From Paracoccaceae bacterium (lineage in GTDB: Bacteria > Pseudomonadota > Alphaproteobacteria > Rhodobacterales > Rhodobacteraceae): a stretch of DNA of 64,000 nucleotides. This document shows positions 43,814 through 53,872 of this stretch, one piece after another. Location of the stretch: positions 124,001-188,000 of the forward strand of contig JACVZW010000058.1 in assembly GCA_014654775.1 (NCBI GenBank), given 5' to 3'. The notes beneath the pieces were generated by a model, which had not been told where the DNA came from, did not search any database, and was given only the letters and a program-made list of their open reading frames with translations. The position numbers were made by a program, and so were the translations under genes. Position 1 is the stretch's first letter, and the number at the start of each line of letters is the position of its first letter.

Positions 43814-44413
43814 ATGCGGGCGTTTGTCTTTGGGTCACTGCTGGCGCTGATCGGGATGGGGCCGGGGACGGCGTCTTTTGCCGAAGGGCTGACGCTGTCG
43901 GGATCTGGGACATCGCGCATGGCGATCTTTGAGCGGCAGATGGACCTGCTGGATGGGCGTCTGGCCAAGCAGTATTCCGGGTCGGAACGGCTGAAGCCCA
44001 AGCGGGAGGGCGATGAGGCCGATGGGCCGCTGCCCGCCTTCCGGGGGAATTACAGGGGCGAGTTCCTTGAGGTCGCCAAGGCGGCGGCGCGCAAGCATGA
44101 CATCCCCGAAGACCTGTTCCTGCGGCTGGTGCAGCAGGAGAGCGGCTGGAATGTGGGTGCCGTCAGCCCCAAGGGCGCGACCGGGCTGGCGCAGCTGATG
44201 CCTGACACGGCGCGGTTGCTGCGGGTGGATATCAACGACCCGGTGCAGAACCTTGAGGGCGGTGCGCGCTATCTGCGGATGATGTATGACCGCTTTGGAT
44301 CGTGGCGGCTGGCGCTGGCGGCCTATAATGCCGGGCCGGGCGCGGTGGAAGAGCATGACGGCATTCCGCCCTATGCCGAGACCGAGAATTACGTGAAGGC
44401 GATCCTCGGTTAG
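43814..44413 (+). CDS. Lytic transglycosylase (SLT domain)
   Basis: A 199-residue exported murein-cleaving enzyme. A signal peptide ([16 protein letters not shown]...ASFA) is followed by a short linker and the SLT domain: [26 protein letters not shown] with catalytic Glu, then [28 protein letters not shown]. The start may instead be ATG 43742, which adds 24 residues with another hydrophobic N-terminus; neither has an ideal Shine-Dalgarno. It follows the regulator gene and is followed by a hairpin at 44416-44439. Confidence 0.88.
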   Translation: MRAFVFGSLLALIGMGPGTASFAEGLTLSGSGTSRMAIFERQMDLLDGRLAKQYSGSERLKPKREGDEADGPLPAFRGNYRGEFLEVAKAAARKHDIPEDLFLRLVQQESGWNVGAVSPKGATGLAQLMPDTARLLRVDINDPVQNLEGGARYLRMMYDRFGSWRLALAAYNAGPGAVEEHDGIPPYAETENYVKAILG

Positions 44414-44415
44414 GG

Positions 44416-44439
44416 AGGGTGCGTGCGAGCACGCACCCT
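44416..44439 (+). terminator. Hairpin after the transglycosylase gene
   Basis: AGGGTGCGTGC-GA-GCACGCACCCT, a perfect 11-bp stem starting 2 nt after the stop. No U-run follows, so it may stabilise the mRNA end or act with the convergent transporter operon. Confidence 0.55.
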
Positions 44440-44534
44440 ACGGATGGGCAGACGATGTCCACAGGGGAAAATCGAGGCGGCCTTGGACGCGATTTGCGGG
44501 CGCGGTCAAGGCTTTGGTCAAGCCCAGATGGTGC

Positions 44535-46622
44535 CTATTCCGCCGCGATCTTGATGACCGGTTCCATCTTCGCCAGCACCTCGTCGGACAGGTGGCACTT
44601 GATCTGATGCCCGCCGTCCAGCGTGCGGACGGGTGGCACCTCGCGGTCGCAGAGCCCGCCGGGGACTTGCGCCTTCCAGCGGCAGCGCGTTTGGAAGGGG
44701 CAGCCGGGCGGCGGGTTCACGGCCGAGGGAATGTCGCCTTCCAGCACGATGCGCTGTTTCTGCACGCGTGTGTCCGCGATGGGGACGGCGGACAGCAGCG
44801 CCTCGGTATAGGGGTGGTAGGGGGGCGCGAAGACCTGATCGGTCGTGCCCATCTCGACCACATGGCCGAGATACATGACCATCACCCGGTCTGACAGATA
44901 GCGCACGATCGACAGGTCATGGCTGATGAAGAGAAGCGTGGTCTTGTTCTTCCTTTGGATATCCATGAGCAGGTCGGTCACGGCGGCCTGCACTGAGACG
45001 TCAAGCGCCGAGACAGGTTCATCCGCCACCACCACCTTGGCCCCGCCCGCAAAGGCTCGCGCGATGCCGACGCGCTGCTTCTGCCCACCGGACAGTTGGC
45101 GCGGCATGCGGTCGGCGAAGGCGCGGGGGAGTTTCACCAGATCGAGGAGTTCGAGCATGCGCGCCTCACGCTCGGCGTCGGAGGTGCCGTAGTCGAAGAT
45201 TTCCAGCGCGCGGATGATCTGGCGGCCCACCGTGGAGGAGGGGTTCAGCGTGTCGAAGGGGTTCTGGAAGACCATCTGCAATTTCGAGATCGTGCCAGTG
45301 CCGCGCATCTGGATGGGCGTCGACTGGACGTTCTCGTCGAACAGCATGATCTGGCCAGAGGTGGCGGTTTCCAGCCCCATCAGCACCTTGGCGAAGGTGG
45401 ATTTGCCGCAGCCGGATTCGCCCACGATGGCAAGGGTTTCGCCTTCGCGCGCCTCGAAGGAGAGGGTCTCGTTGGCCTTGACGACCTTCTTCATGCCGCC
45501 GCCGAAGGCGGAGGAGCCAACGGAGTAGTATTTCTTCAGATCTTCGAGCTTGAGCACCACCTTGCCAATCGCCGTCTTCTCGACCGTCTTGCCTGCGGCA
45601 GGCGGGGCGGACCAGTCGATTTCGGCAAAGCGCAGGCAACGGCTTTCGTGGCGGTGGCCGTCGGGCACATCGGCCATCGGTATGTCGAGCGCGTTGCAGC
45701 GGCCTTCGACGAAGTAGTTGCAGCGGGGGCCGAAATTGCAGCCCTTCGGGCGTTCATGCGGCAGGGGGAAGTTGCCGGGGATCGCCACCAGCGGGCGGGA
45801 GTTCTTGTCGGCGCCGGGCAGGGGGATGGAGCGGAAGAGCGCCTGCGTATAGGGGTGGCGCATCTTGTCGAAGACCTCTTCGACATTGCCGGTTTCCACC
45901 GCCTCGCCGGAATACATCACGCAGAGCCGGTCGCAGACATCCAGCACGAGCCCGAGATTGTGCGAGATGAACAGCATCGAAGTGCCGTATTTCTCGCCCA
46001 GCGCCTTGACCAGATCGACGATGCCCGCCTCGACCGTGACGTCAAGCGCGGTGGTGGGTTCGTCGAGGATCAGGAGCGCAGGTTTGGACATCAGCGCCAT
46101 GGCGATGACGATGCGCTGCTGCTGGCCGCCCGAGAGTTGGTGCGGGTAGGAGTTTAGGATGCGGTCGGGGTCAGGCAGGCGGACATCGGCCACGATCTGG
46201 CGCGCGAGTTTCCACGCATCGTCCCGCGCCATGCCCTGATGGATCATCGGCACTTCGGCCAGTTGCGCGCCGATCTTCATGGCCGGGTTAAGCGAGGCCA
46301 TGGGTTCCTGATAGATCATCGCGATTTCAGAGCCGCGGATGTGGCGGAGTTCCTCTTCCGTCATATGGGTCAGGTCGCGACCCTTGAACTTGATCGAGCC
46401 GCCGACGATGCGGCCATTTTTCCCGAGGTCGCGCATGACGGCGAGGGCCACGGTGGATTTGCCGCAGCCGGATTCGCCCACGAGCCCCATCGCCTCGCCC
46501 GCCATGACGGTGCAGGAGAAATCCATGACGGCGGGGATTTCGCGCAGCCGGGTGAAGAAGGAGATCGAGAGGTTCTCGATCTCCAGAATGGGTTTGGACG
46601 GATCCCAGGTGGTGTCGGACAT
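44535..46622 (-). CDS. Fused double ATPase of a peptide ABC transporter (DppD-DppF fusion)
   Basis: A 695-residue protein carrying two oligopeptide-type ABC ATPases in one chain. First domain: GESGCGKST, LSGGQQQR, LLILDEPTTALDV; second: GESGCGKST, LSGGQKQR, VVVADEPVSALDV. Each ends with the OppD/OppF C-terminal Cys block (CNFGPRCNYF...C, CPFQTRC...C) that can bind an Fe-S or Zn centre. ATG at 46620-46622 has GAGG upstream. It is last in the transporter operon; the gap to the permease gene carries a repeat copy. Confidence 0.95.
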   Translation of the reverse strand: MSDTTWDPSKPILEIENLSISFFTRLREIPAVMDFSCTVMAGEAMGLVGESGCGKSTVALAVMRDLGKNGRIVGGSIKFKGRDLTHMTEEELRHIRGSEIAMIYQEPMASLNPAMKIGAQLAEVPMIHQGMARDDAWKLARQIVADVRLPDPDRILNSYPHQLSGGQQQRIVIAMALMSKPALLILDEPTTALDVTVEAGIVDLVKALGEKYGTSMLFISHNLGLVLDVCDRLCVMYSGEAVETGNVEEVFDKMRHPYTQALFRSIPLPGADKNSRPLVAIPGNFPLPHERPKGCNFGPRCNYFVEGRCNALDIPMADVPDGHRHESRCLRFAEIDWSAPPAAGKTVEKTAIGKVVLKLEDLKKYYSVGSSAFGGGMKKVVKANETLSFEAREGETLAIVGESGCGKSTFAKVLMGLETATSGQIMLFDENVQSTPIQMRGTGTISKLQMVFQNPFDTLNPSSTVGRQIIRALEIFDYGTSDAEREARMLELLDLVKLPRAFADRMPRQLSGGQKQRVGIARAFAGGAKVVVADEPVSALDVSVQAAVTDLLMDIQRKNKTTLLFISHDLSIVRYLSDRVMVMYLGHVVEMGTTDQVFAPPYHPYTEALLSAVPIADTRVQKQRIVLEGDIPSAVNPPPGCPFQTRCRWKAQVPGGLCDREVPPVRTLDGGHQIKCHLSDEVLAKMEPVIKIAAE

Positions 46623-46654
46623 AGTGGCCTCGCGCGGGGTGGCTGGCTGCGGGA

Positions 46655-46706
46655 CCGGGGGTTTCACACCCCCGGACCCCCGTGGGATATTTGAGAACAG
46701 ATGAAA
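46655..46706 (+). repeat. Dispersed hairpin-plus-tail repeat, copy E (best copy)
   Basis: CCGGGGGT-TTCAC-ACCCCCGG hairpin (46655-46675), then ACCCCCGT and a GGGATATTTGAG...AACAGATGAA tail (46684-46705). The tail is identical over 22 nt to the one at 691-712, 46 kb away, and the order of hairpin and tail is the same. It lies inside a transporter operon, between the permease and ATPase genes. Confidence 0.75.
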
Positions 46707-46725
46707 GGCAGAGGATGCGCCATGG

Positions 46726-47892
46726 TCAGTCCTTCATGCTTTCCTCGCGCAGACCATCGGCCAGAAGGTTGAGGCCGAGGACGAGCGACATGAGGGCGAC
46801 GGCGGGGACGACCGCGGGGTGGGGGGCGATGGCCAGAAGGCGGCGACCGTAGTTGATCGTGCTGCCCCAGTCGGGGGATTCGGGCGTCACGCCAAGGCCG
46901 AAGAAGCCGAGCGTGCCCAGAAGGATCGTCGTGTAGCCGATGCGGAGGCAGAAATCGACGATCAGGGGCCCGCGGGCGTTGGGCAGAATCTCCCACAGCA
47001 TGATGTACCATGGGCCTTCGCCGCGGGTCTGGCCGGCGGCCACGTAATCGCGGGTCTTGATGTCCATGACCATGCCGCGAACGATGCGGAAGACGCCGGG
47101 CGAGTTCACGAAGACGACCGACACGAAGACGTTGAGCATGTTGGGGTCCATCGACCAGACGCCCAAGGGATCGGCGTTGAAGGCGAGGCCGGAATAGGCC
47201 CAGAGGCCGAACAGCAAGGTGAGGCCGACATAGAGATTGCGTTTCGCCGGATTGGTGAAGAAGCGCGAATTGAACAGGATGGTCAGGAAGATCACAGGGA
47301 AGATGAAAAGGAGGGCGGCCAAGACGATGGGGATGCCCGTCACGCGAATCTCGGGCGTCACCAAGAGGTAGAAGAGCAGGATGACCGGGAAGGCGAGGAC
47401 GAGGTTCGACAGGAAGCTGAGGGAACTGTCGAGCTTGCCGCCGAAATAGCCTGCCGGAAGGCCCAGCGTGATGCCCACCATGAAGGCCACGACGGTAGCG
47501 GCGGGGGCGATCTTCAGCACCTCGCGCGCGCCCATGACGACGCGGGAGAAGACGTCGCGGGCAAGGTGGTCGCCGCCCAGCAGGTAATAGGGATAGGCGC
47601 CTTCGACCGGGTCAGCGAGCGGTGAGCCGGGGACGATGTTCTTCATCCCCGAAAGCTGTCCCAGCGGGTCGTGGGTGATGATCCAGTCGGCGAAGATCGC
47701 GGTGAAGACCCAGAACATGACGAGGCCGAAGCCTGTCATGCCCACGGGGCTGTCGAAGATGCGGCCGTACAGGCCGAGGCGGCGCTTGAACTGGATCGAG
47801 AGCGCGAAGACCGCGATCAGGCCCACCCAGACGGGCAGAAGCTGGGCGGCGATGCGGGCGAGGATGGAGCCCCAGGAGAGTGCGTCTTCCAT
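46726..47892 (-). CDS. Peptide ABC transporter permease (DppC/OppC-like) with insertion
   Basis: A 388-residue permease, about 90 residues longer than usual DppC. It has the GGDHLARDVFSRVVMGARE start of the core, AGYFGG, and the EAA-type loop RDYVAAGQTRGEG...LPN. A region around 165-255 adds two or three hydrophobic segments and a soluble loop absent from DppC. ATG at 47890-47892. It lies 9 nt from the DppB-type gene. Confidence 0.9.
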   Translation of the reverse strand: MEDALSWGSILARIAAQLLPVWVGLIAVFALSIQFKRRLGLYGRIFDSPVGMTGFGLVMFWVFTAIFADWIITHDPLGQLSGMKNIVPGSPLADPVEGAYPYYLLGGDHLARDVFSRVVMGAREVLKIAPAATVVAFMVGITLGLPAGYFGGKLDSSLSFLSNLVLAFPVILLFYLLVTPEIRVTGIPIVLAALLFIFPVIFLTILFNSRFFTNPAKRNLYVGLTLLFGLWAYSGLAFNADPLGVWSMDPNMLNVFVSVVFVNSPGVFRIVRGMVMDIKTRDYVAAGQTRGEGPWYIMLWEILPNARGPLIVDFCLRIGYTTILLGTLGFFGLGVTPESPDWGSTINYGRRLLAIAPHPAVVPAVALMSLVLGLNLLADGLREESMKD

Positions 47893-47901
47893 GCGAGGTC
47901 C

Positions 47902-48987
47902 TTACGCGAGCCGGATGCGGGGGTTCAGGAAGACGTAGCCGATATCCGAGATCAGCTGCGTGACCAGCACGACGAAGACGGCGACGACCGAGCAGGCGAG
48001 CAGCGTGTCGATGTCGTTGTTGCCTGCGGCCTGCACGAGCGTCCAGCCGAAGCCCTTGTAGTTGAAGAGCGTCTCGACGATCACCACGCCGTTCAGAAGC
48101 CACGGGAATTGGAGCATGATCACCGTGAAGGGGGCGATCAGGGCGTTTCTCAGCGCGTGTTTCATGACCACGTCGCGGAAGGCCACGCCCTTGAGGCGGG
48201 CGGTGCGGATGTATTGCTGCGTCATCACCTCGGTCATCGAGGCGCGGGTCATGCGGGCGATATAGCCGATGCCGTAGAGGGCGATGGTCATCACGGGCAG
48301 GAAGAAGTTCCAGAAGGTGATGTCGTCCATGGCGGAGGTGGCCGTACCGGGGAAAAGCGTCTTGCCTTCGATCCAGCCCGCCTCGGCCAGAATGGGCGAG
48401 ATGCCGGCCGTGGCGGATGCCAGCAGGGCGATCAGGATCACGCCCGAGACATATTCCGGCGTGGCGGTGGTTGTGATGGCGAAGGTGGAGAGGACGCGGT
48501 CGGTGCGGCTGCCTTCGCGCATGCCCGAAAGCACGCCGAGCAGGAGCGAAGAGGGCACCATCACGATCATCACCCAGAGCATCAGCCAGCCCGTCGCGCC
48601 GAGCGAGCGGGCGAGGACGTCGGAAACCGTGGCCTTGAAGACGGTGGAATAGCCCCAGTTGCCTTGCAGGATGCCGCAGCGGGTGGGAGCGGCGGCCGGA
48701 TCCATGCCGTCTTCGATGCAGCGGCCAGTGACCTTGCCGTCCTCGGCTGTGAGCGTCCAGCCGGGCAGGAGGCCCAGCCATTCGCCATAGCGCATGAGCA
48801 CGGGGCCGGTATGGCCGTTCTCGGCCAGCCAGCTTGCCACGGCATCGTCATCCATCCTGACCGAGGCCTCGGATTTCGCGAGTTTCTCTAGGTTGGGCGG
48901 CAGGTTCGTCATGTAGAACACGACGAAGGTGAGCGCGAAGGCGGTCAGGATCATGACGCCGATGCGCCGCAGCACGAACGAGAGCAT
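47902..48987 (-). CDS. Peptide ABC transporter permease (DppB/OppB-like)
   Basis: A 361-residue permease opening with the DppB signature RRIGVMILTAFALTFVVFYM. It has a long periplasmic loop (about 30-125, containing a CIEDG...RCG Cys pair) before the core. Helices and the EAA loop LKGVAFRDVVMKHALRNALI follow; the C-terminal LISDIGYVFLNPRIR is typical. It forms the membrane channel with the next gene. Confidence 0.92.
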   Translation of the reverse strand: MLSFVLRRIGVMILTAFALTFVVFYMTNLPPNLEKLAKSEASVRMDDDAVASWLAENGHTGPVLMRYGEWLGLLPGWTLTAEDGKVTGRCIEDGMDPAAAPTRCGILQGNWGYSTVFKATVSDVLARSLGATGWLMLWVMIVMVPSSLLLGVLSGMREGSRTDRVLSTFAITTTATPEYVSGVILIALLASATAGISPILAEAGWIEGKTLFPGTATSAMDDITFWNFFLPVMTIALYGIGYIARMTRASMTEVMTQQYIRTARLKGVAFRDVVMKHALRNALIAPFTVIMLQFPWLLNGVVIVETLFNYKGFGWTLVQAAGNNDIDTLLACSVVAVFVVLVTQLISDIGYVFLNPRIRLA

Positions 48988-49118
48988 GGCTCATCCTTTC
49001 CCGGTCAGGGGATTTCGGGCGCGGGGACGCTGGGACAGCGTGGTCCCGACGGTACCGATGACAGTGGTGGAGGATGCGCGGGGGGCAGGCCCCCGCGCAT
49101 CGGATCAGAACCTGCAGA

Positions 49119-50765
49119 TCAGGCGGAGATCGACCACTTGTAGTGGTGGTGTTCGAAGGTCGCGTGCATGTCGGCCCCCTTCACCTTGGGATCGAAGTGG
49201 CGGTAGATGGAGCGCCAGTAGGGCTGCACCATCACGCCTTGCTCCTGCATGATCTCTTCCAGACGCTTCATCACTTCGGACCGCGCCTTGGCGTCGTTGA
49301 TCGACAGCGCCTTGGCGAGTTCGGCATCGAATTCCGCGTTGGAGAAGGCGGATTCGTTCCATGCCTCGCCCGAGCGGTAGGCCAGCGCGAGAATCTGGAC
49401 GCCGAGCGGACGCATGTTCCATTCGGTGGCCGAGAACGGGTACTTGAGCCAGTCGTTCCAGAAGGTCGAACCCGGCAGCACGGTGCGCTTGATGTTGATG
49501 CCCGCGTCGCGGATCTGCGCGGCGATGGCGTCGCAGGTCGCGGCCTGCCAGCTGTCGTCGAGCGAGATCAGTTCGAATTCGAAGTCGCCCTTGCCCGCGT
49601 CGACGACCATCTGCTTGCCGGCGGCCGGATCGGGCGACAGCGGGGGCAGGGCGTAGTATTCGGGATGGATCGGGCAGACATGGTGGTTTTCGGCCACGGT
49701 CCCGAGGTTCGAATAGCCGAGTTCGAGGACGACAGCGTTGTCCACGCACTTGATCAGGCCGTTGCGGACGTTGGCATCCGTGTACTCTTCCGCCAGCTGG
49801 TTGAAGCGGACGGCGAGGGTTGCGGCGGTGACGGCTTCGGACTTCGTCCAGCCCAGAGCGTCGAACTGTTCGATGAATTCGCCGGTGGACTGGTAGGTGA
49901 CGTCGATCTCACCTGCCGCGGCGGCGTTCACCTCTGCCGAGGGGTCGGTGCCGAGGTCGGTGTATTCGATCCGGTCCAGATACGGGCCGCCATAGACGGC
50001 CGTGCCCCACCAGGTGTGGTTGGTGTTCTTGACCATATGGGCCTTCACGCCGACTTCCACGGTTTCCGGCAGGAAGGGCCCGGTGCCGGGGGTCTGGGTC
50101 GGATCGCCGTTCTCGTAGGATTTGTGGACAACAGCAGCCGGATAATCGGCAAGGCCGGCCATCAGCGAGACGTCGGGGGCCGACAGCGTGAGCTTCACGG
50201 TCAGCGGGTCGACGACGGTGACGGCGCCATCGCGCAGCGCCTTCTTCTCGGCATCCACCAGCATGGTGATGCGGCCCGGCATCGAGTTGCCCTCGACATT
50301 GCCATCGCCCCAGCGCGCGAAGTTATGCGCCACGTCATCAGCGGTGAAGTCGTCGCCATTGTTCCACTTCACGCCCGAGCGGACCTTCAGCGTGTATTCG
50401 GTGGCGTCGGCATTGGCTTCCCAGCCTTCCAGCAGCATGCCGCGGATGGACCCGTCGTTGTTGTATTCGACGAGATATTCCAGCCAGCCCCGGGTGACGT
50501 TGGCGATCTGCGACCAGTCGGCGGTGCGCGGGTCTTTCAGCGCCTTGATTTCCATCGACATCCGCAGCGTGCCGCCAGCCGTCGGCGCGTCCTGCGCGGC
50601 GGCGGGGGCGTCCATGCCGATCAGGGCATAGGCCGCGGCGGCAGAGATGCCGAGCGCGGTGGTCCGGGTCAGGAATTCGCGGCGGGACAGCGCCCCGTCA
50701 CGGGTTTCCTGTGCATACATGAGGGCCGCCGGATGCAGCTTGGCGGTCTCGATAGTGTCTTTCAT
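49119..50765 (-). CDS. Peptide ABC transporter substrate-binding protein, Tat-exported
   Basis: A 548-residue family-5 solute-binding protein (DppA/OppA type) in the periplasm. The N-terminus carries a twin-arginine signal: SRREFLTRT followed by a hydrophobic stretch ending near PAAAQ (about residue 60). Domain motifs include [30 protein letters not shown] and the C-terminal [15 protein letters not shown] at 50763-50765 has GGGAGA six bases upstream. It is the first gene of the transporter operon; the exact peptide is unknown. Confidence 0.92.
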   Translation of the reverse strand: MKDTIETAKLHPAALMYAQETRDGALSRREFLTRTTALGISAAAAYALIGMDAPAAAQDAPTAGGTLRMSMEIKALKDPRTADWSQIANVTRGWLEYLVEYNNDGSIRGMLLEGWEANADATEYTLKVRSGVKWNNGDDFTADDVAHNFARWGDGNVEGNSMPGRITMLVDAEKKALRDGAVTVVDPLTVKLTLSAPDVSLMAGLADYPAAVVHKSYENGDPTQTPGTGPFLPETVEVGVKAHMVKNTNHTWWGTAVYGGPYLDRIEYTDLGTDPSAEVNAAAAGEIDVTYQSTGEFIEQFDALGWTKSEAVTAATLAVRFNQLAEEYTDANVRNGLIKCVDNAVVLELGYSNLGTVAENHHVCPIHPEYYALPPLSPDPAAGKQMVVDAGKGDFEFELISLDDSWQAATCDAIAAQIRDAGINIKRTVLPGSTFWNDWLKYPFSATEWNMRPLGVQILALAYRSGEAWNESAFSNAEFDAELAKALSINDAKARSEVMKRLEEIMQEQGVMVQPYWRSIYRHFDPKVKGADMHATFEHHHYKWSISA

Positions 50766-51009
50766 CTTGGTCTCCCTGAACAGGCAGTGGCTGCACTTGT
50801 TGTTATGTCGGGTCACGCTGCTGGACCGATGCAGGCCATCCGGCACGCCCCGCAGCCTGCGGGGATCATGCCTGTGATGTGCCAGCGGCGGGCGCGCGCT
50901 TGCCTCCGTTATAGCGCACCTTTTTCCGCCATCCGTCAACGCTTGGATTCGTCGGTTGGTGGTCTGATTGCGACAGATTGTTGACGCTAACGTCAGGCGG
51001 GGGGCGGAG
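50766..51009. promoter_or_regulatory. Region upstream of the peptide transporter operon
   Basis: 244 nt without a gene. It must hold the transporter promoter and the 3' end of the AraC gene. A dyad TGACG-CTAA-CGTCA (50982-50995) lies 15 nt beyond the AraC stop and may bind the AraC or another regulator. A TTGACG with TATAAC on the minus strand has an unfavourable 20-nt spacer, so no firm promoter is called. Confidence 0.35.
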
Positions 51010-51867
51010 TCAGACCGAACGACGGAATTCCGTGGGGGATTTTCCGGTCAGATGCTGGAAGGCGCGGGTGAAATAGGCCGCGGATGTAAAGCCCAAGCTG
51101 GCGCCGATTTCGCCGACGGGAAGCTTGGTTTCGGCCAGAAGGCGGCGCGCCTCGAAGATGCGGCGGTCCTGCAGGAGCGAGATGGCAGAGCGACCGCAGG
51201 CCTGACGGCAGCAGCGCGACAGATGGGTGGGCGTGACGCCGAGGGCTGCGGCGAATTCGCCCACGCCCGCGCCGGTGCGGAAATCGCGTTCAAGAAGCGC
51301 GGTGTAGCGGGCGACGAGCCGCTTGGCAGCGTCGGGTTTTGCCTGTTCCGGAGCGGCCTTGGTGGCCTGCCGTTCCAGCCAGACGCCGAGAAGGCCGAGA
51401 TAGTGCCGAGTCGCGCGTTCATGCGCTGGGCTGTCGGAATTCATCTCGCGCAGGATCATGTCGAGGATGACGTTGACTTCCTGCTGGGCATGCACCTCGC
51501 GGATCCGGAGGATCTGGGGCGTGGCGGGCAGGGGGATGGTGCAATCCTTGCCAAAGAAGACGGCGGTGCCGAAGACCTGTGGGCCAACCTCAAAGCCGTG
51601 CATCACGCCTGCGGGGATGAAGACAGCGTTGTTGGCGGTGTAGCCACGGGTGATCCCGGCAAGGGTGATGCGGCCTTGCCCCTTGGTGAACCAGAGCAGT
51701 TGCGGTTCGGAGACGGAGCGCATCGCCTCGACCCGCCAACGGCCGCCGGCGGCCAGGCGCGGAATCGCGACCAGACGGGCTTGCCCGCCCGTCGCGCCCG
51801 ACGCGGCTGCTTGCTGGTTCTGGTCTGACATCTCGGGCACTTCCACGCAGGTCGTTGTTCGAATCAT
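51010..51867 (-). CDS. AraC-family transcriptional regulator with cupin N-terminus
   Basis: A 285-residue regulator: cupin-type sensing domain (about 40-120; [20 protein letters not shown]) and a C-terminal double HTH (about 190-285; [42 protein letters not shown]). Start ATG 51865-51867 has AGAGG five bases upstream; ATG 51831 is an alternative that gives 273 residues. It lies directly upstream of, and in line with, the peptide transporter genes, which it probably controls. Confidence 0.88.
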   Translation of the reverse strand: MIRTTTCVEVPEMSDQNQQAAASGATGGQARLVAIPRLAAGGRWRVEAMRSVSEPQLLWFTKGQGRITLAGITRGYTANNAVFIPAGVMHGFEVGPQVFGTAVFFGKDCTIPLPATPQILRIREVHAQQEVNVILDMILREMNSDSPAHERATRHYLGLLGVWLERQATKAAPEQAKPDAAKRLVARYTALLERDFRTGAGVGEFAAALGVTPTHLSRCCRQACGRSAISLLQDRRIFEARRLLAETKLPVGEIGASLGFTSAAYFTRAFQHLTGKSPTEFRRSV

Positions 51868-51982
51868 ACAAGCCTCTTCGCAAGCAACCCAAGCAAAAAG
51901 ATGGCAAAGCGGGCTGAGCGACGGGGTTATCCACAAGGCAATGAGCTGCCTGTTGATAAGCCGGGACGCAACCAGCGGATGT

Positions 51983-52855
51983 TCAGGGCAGGTCGAGGCG
52001 TCGCCATGCGCCCATGCGTGAACGGAACCATGTGCGCTGGCGTTTGGCGTATTGGTGGGAGGCGGTCTTGGCGGCGGCGATGGCTGCGGGCAGATCGCAT
52101 TGCCCGCGCAGATAGGCGATGAGTTCGGGCGCGCCGATGGCACGGGCCGAGGGGCGGGCCGGATCCCAGTGGGGAAGTTCGGCCCGCACCTCGTCGAGCG
52201 CGCCGTTGGCGATCATCGCGTCGAAGCGGCGGTCGATGCGGGCGTTGAGCCAGCCGGGATCGGGGGCGAGGACAAGTGCCTGCGCCTGATCGAGGGGCAG
52301 CAGCGGGGGGCCGGTCTCGGCCTGCCAATCGGCAAGGCCGCGTCCGGTGGCGTGCAGCACCTCCCAGGCGCGTTGGATACGGGCGGGGTTCAGCCTGTCG
52401 ATCCGGGCGGCAGTGGCGGGGTCGAGCGCGGAAAGGAGGGCAGCGGGGCCTTCGGTGACGCGGATACGGTCGGCCTCGGCCCGGATGGCGGGGGGCGTGG
52501 GGGGAATGTCGGCCAGCCCTTCGGTGAGGGCGGTGAAATAGAGCCCGGTGCCGCCCACGATCACAACGGGGCGGGACAGGAGGGGGGCCACCTCGCGCAG
52601 CCAATGGCCGACGGAGTAAGGCGCGTCGCGGGCAATGTGGCCGTAGAGCGTGTGGGGGGCGGCGGCTTCGTCCTGCGCGCTGGGGCGGGCGGTGAGGAGG
52701 TGCCAGCAGCCATAGACCTGCAGCGCGTCGGCATTGACCACCATGCGCCCGTCGCGGGCGGCAAGGTCTAGCGCGAGGGCCGACTTGCCGCTGGCGGTGG
52801 GGCCCGCGATCAGGATCGGGGCCTCGCGCGAGAGGGAGGAAAGGATGTCGGTCAT
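51983..52855 (-). CDS. miaA: tRNA dimethylallyltransferase
   Basis: A 290-residue enzyme that adds a dimethylallyl group to A37 of tRNAs reading UNN codons. The P-loop is GPTASGKSA, with NADALQVYG and [10 protein letters not shown] following; the C-terminal [10 protein letters not shown] is the tRNA-binding end. ATG at 52853-52855 is used; a longer ORF to 53056 lacks family sequence. It diverges from pyrH. Confidence 0.95.
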   Translation of the reverse strand: MTDILSSLSREAPILIAGPTASGKSALALDLAARDGRMVVNADALQVYGCWHLLTARPSAQDEAAAPHTLYGHIARDAPYSVGHWLREVAPLLSRPVVIVGGTGLYFTALTEGLADIPPTPPAIRAEADRIRVTEGPAALLSALDPATAARIDRLNPARIQRAWEVLHATGRGLADWQAETGPPLLPLDQAQALVLAPDPGWLNARIDRRFDAMIANGALDEVRAELPHWDPARPSARAIGAPELIAYLRGQCDLPAAIAAAKTASHQYAKRQRTWFRSRMGAWRRLDLP

Positions 52856-53031
52856 GCGCGGCACGGGGCTGTTTCGCGGTATTCTGCAACCGGTTGCGGT
52901 GGGCGGGTGGCCCCGTTGCGGCAGCCCGTCGCCAGAGCGGCGGCGGGGCTGGCGTTCCCGGTTGAACCCGCCGCCGTTTTCATACATTTTGCGGCGCAGT
53001 CCAACTGATATAACGAAAAGCGGGGTTTCCC

Positions 53032-53766
53032 ATGTCCAAACCGGGTCTTGATGCATCGGTCACCTATCGGCGCGTGATGCTCAAGATCTCTGGCGAGGCG
53101 TTGATGGGGGATCAGGGGTTCGGCCTGCATCCACCCACCGTCCAGCGCATCGCGCGGGAGGTGAAGTCGGTTCATGATCTGGGCGTCGAGATCTGTATGG
53201 TGATCGGCGGTGGCAACATCTTCCGCGGGCTGGCCGGATCGGCGCAGGGGATGGAGCGGACAACGGCGGATTACATGGGGATGCTGGCCACGGTGATGAA
53301 CGCTCTGGCGATGCAGTCGGCGCTCGAATCGCTGGGGGTGTTCACGCGGGTGATCAGCGCCATTCCAATGGATCAGGTCTGCGAACCCTATATCCGCCGC
53401 CGCGCGGTGCGGCATCTGGAGAAGAAGCGGGTCTGCATCTTTGCCGCCGGAACCGGCAACCCCTATTTCACCACCGACACGGCCGCCACGCTGCGCGCCA
53501 ATGAGATGGCCTGTCAGGCGATCTTCAAGGGCACGAAGGTGGATGGGGTCTATGACAAGGACCCCAAGAAGCATGCCGATGCGAAACGCTACGAGACGGT
53601 CACCTATGACGAGTGTCTGGCCAAGCATCTGGGGGTGATGGATGCCTCGGCCATCGCCCTTGCGCGGGACAACAACCTGCCGATTATCGTCTTCTCTCTG
53701 GACGAACCCGGCGGCTTCCGCGGCATCCTGCGGGGCGAGGGCACCTATACGCGGGTGCAAGGGTAG
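53032..53766 (+). CDS. pyrH: UMP kinase
   Basis: A 244-residue UMP kinase (amino-acid kinase fold, not the eukaryotic type) making [36 protein letters not shown] and the Asp of [11 protein letters not shown] are all visible. Start ATG 53032. It heads the row leading to frr and the lipid/lipid A genes, 106 nt before frr. Confidence 0.97.
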   Translation: MSKPGLDASVTYRRVMLKISGEALMGDQGFGLHPPTVQRIAREVKSVHDLGVEICMVIGGGNIFRGLAGSAQGMERTTADYMGMLATVMNALAMQSALESLGVFTRVISAIPMDQVCEPYIRRRAVRHLEKKRVCIFAAGTGNPYFTTDTAATLRANEMACQAIFKGTKVDGVYDKDPKKHADAKRYETVTYDECLAKHLGVMDASAIALARDNNLPIIVFSLDEPGGFRGILRGEGTYTRVQG

Positions 53767-53872
53767 GGATGGCAGGGGCGAACCCAACCCTAACCCTGTT
53801 CCGTTATCGTGACGCTCTGCTATAGAGCAAGAAAACGGCTCCGGAGCGGGCCGACGCATGAAGGAAGAGCAC

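Noticed and set aside
50920-50960. TTGACG...TATAAC as a promoter of the peptide transporter operon
   Set aside because: The spacer is 20 nt, too long for a normal sigma-70 promoter.
49074-50984. 636-residue plus-strand ORF
   Set aside because: Antisense to the Tat-exported binding protein; no recognisable domain.
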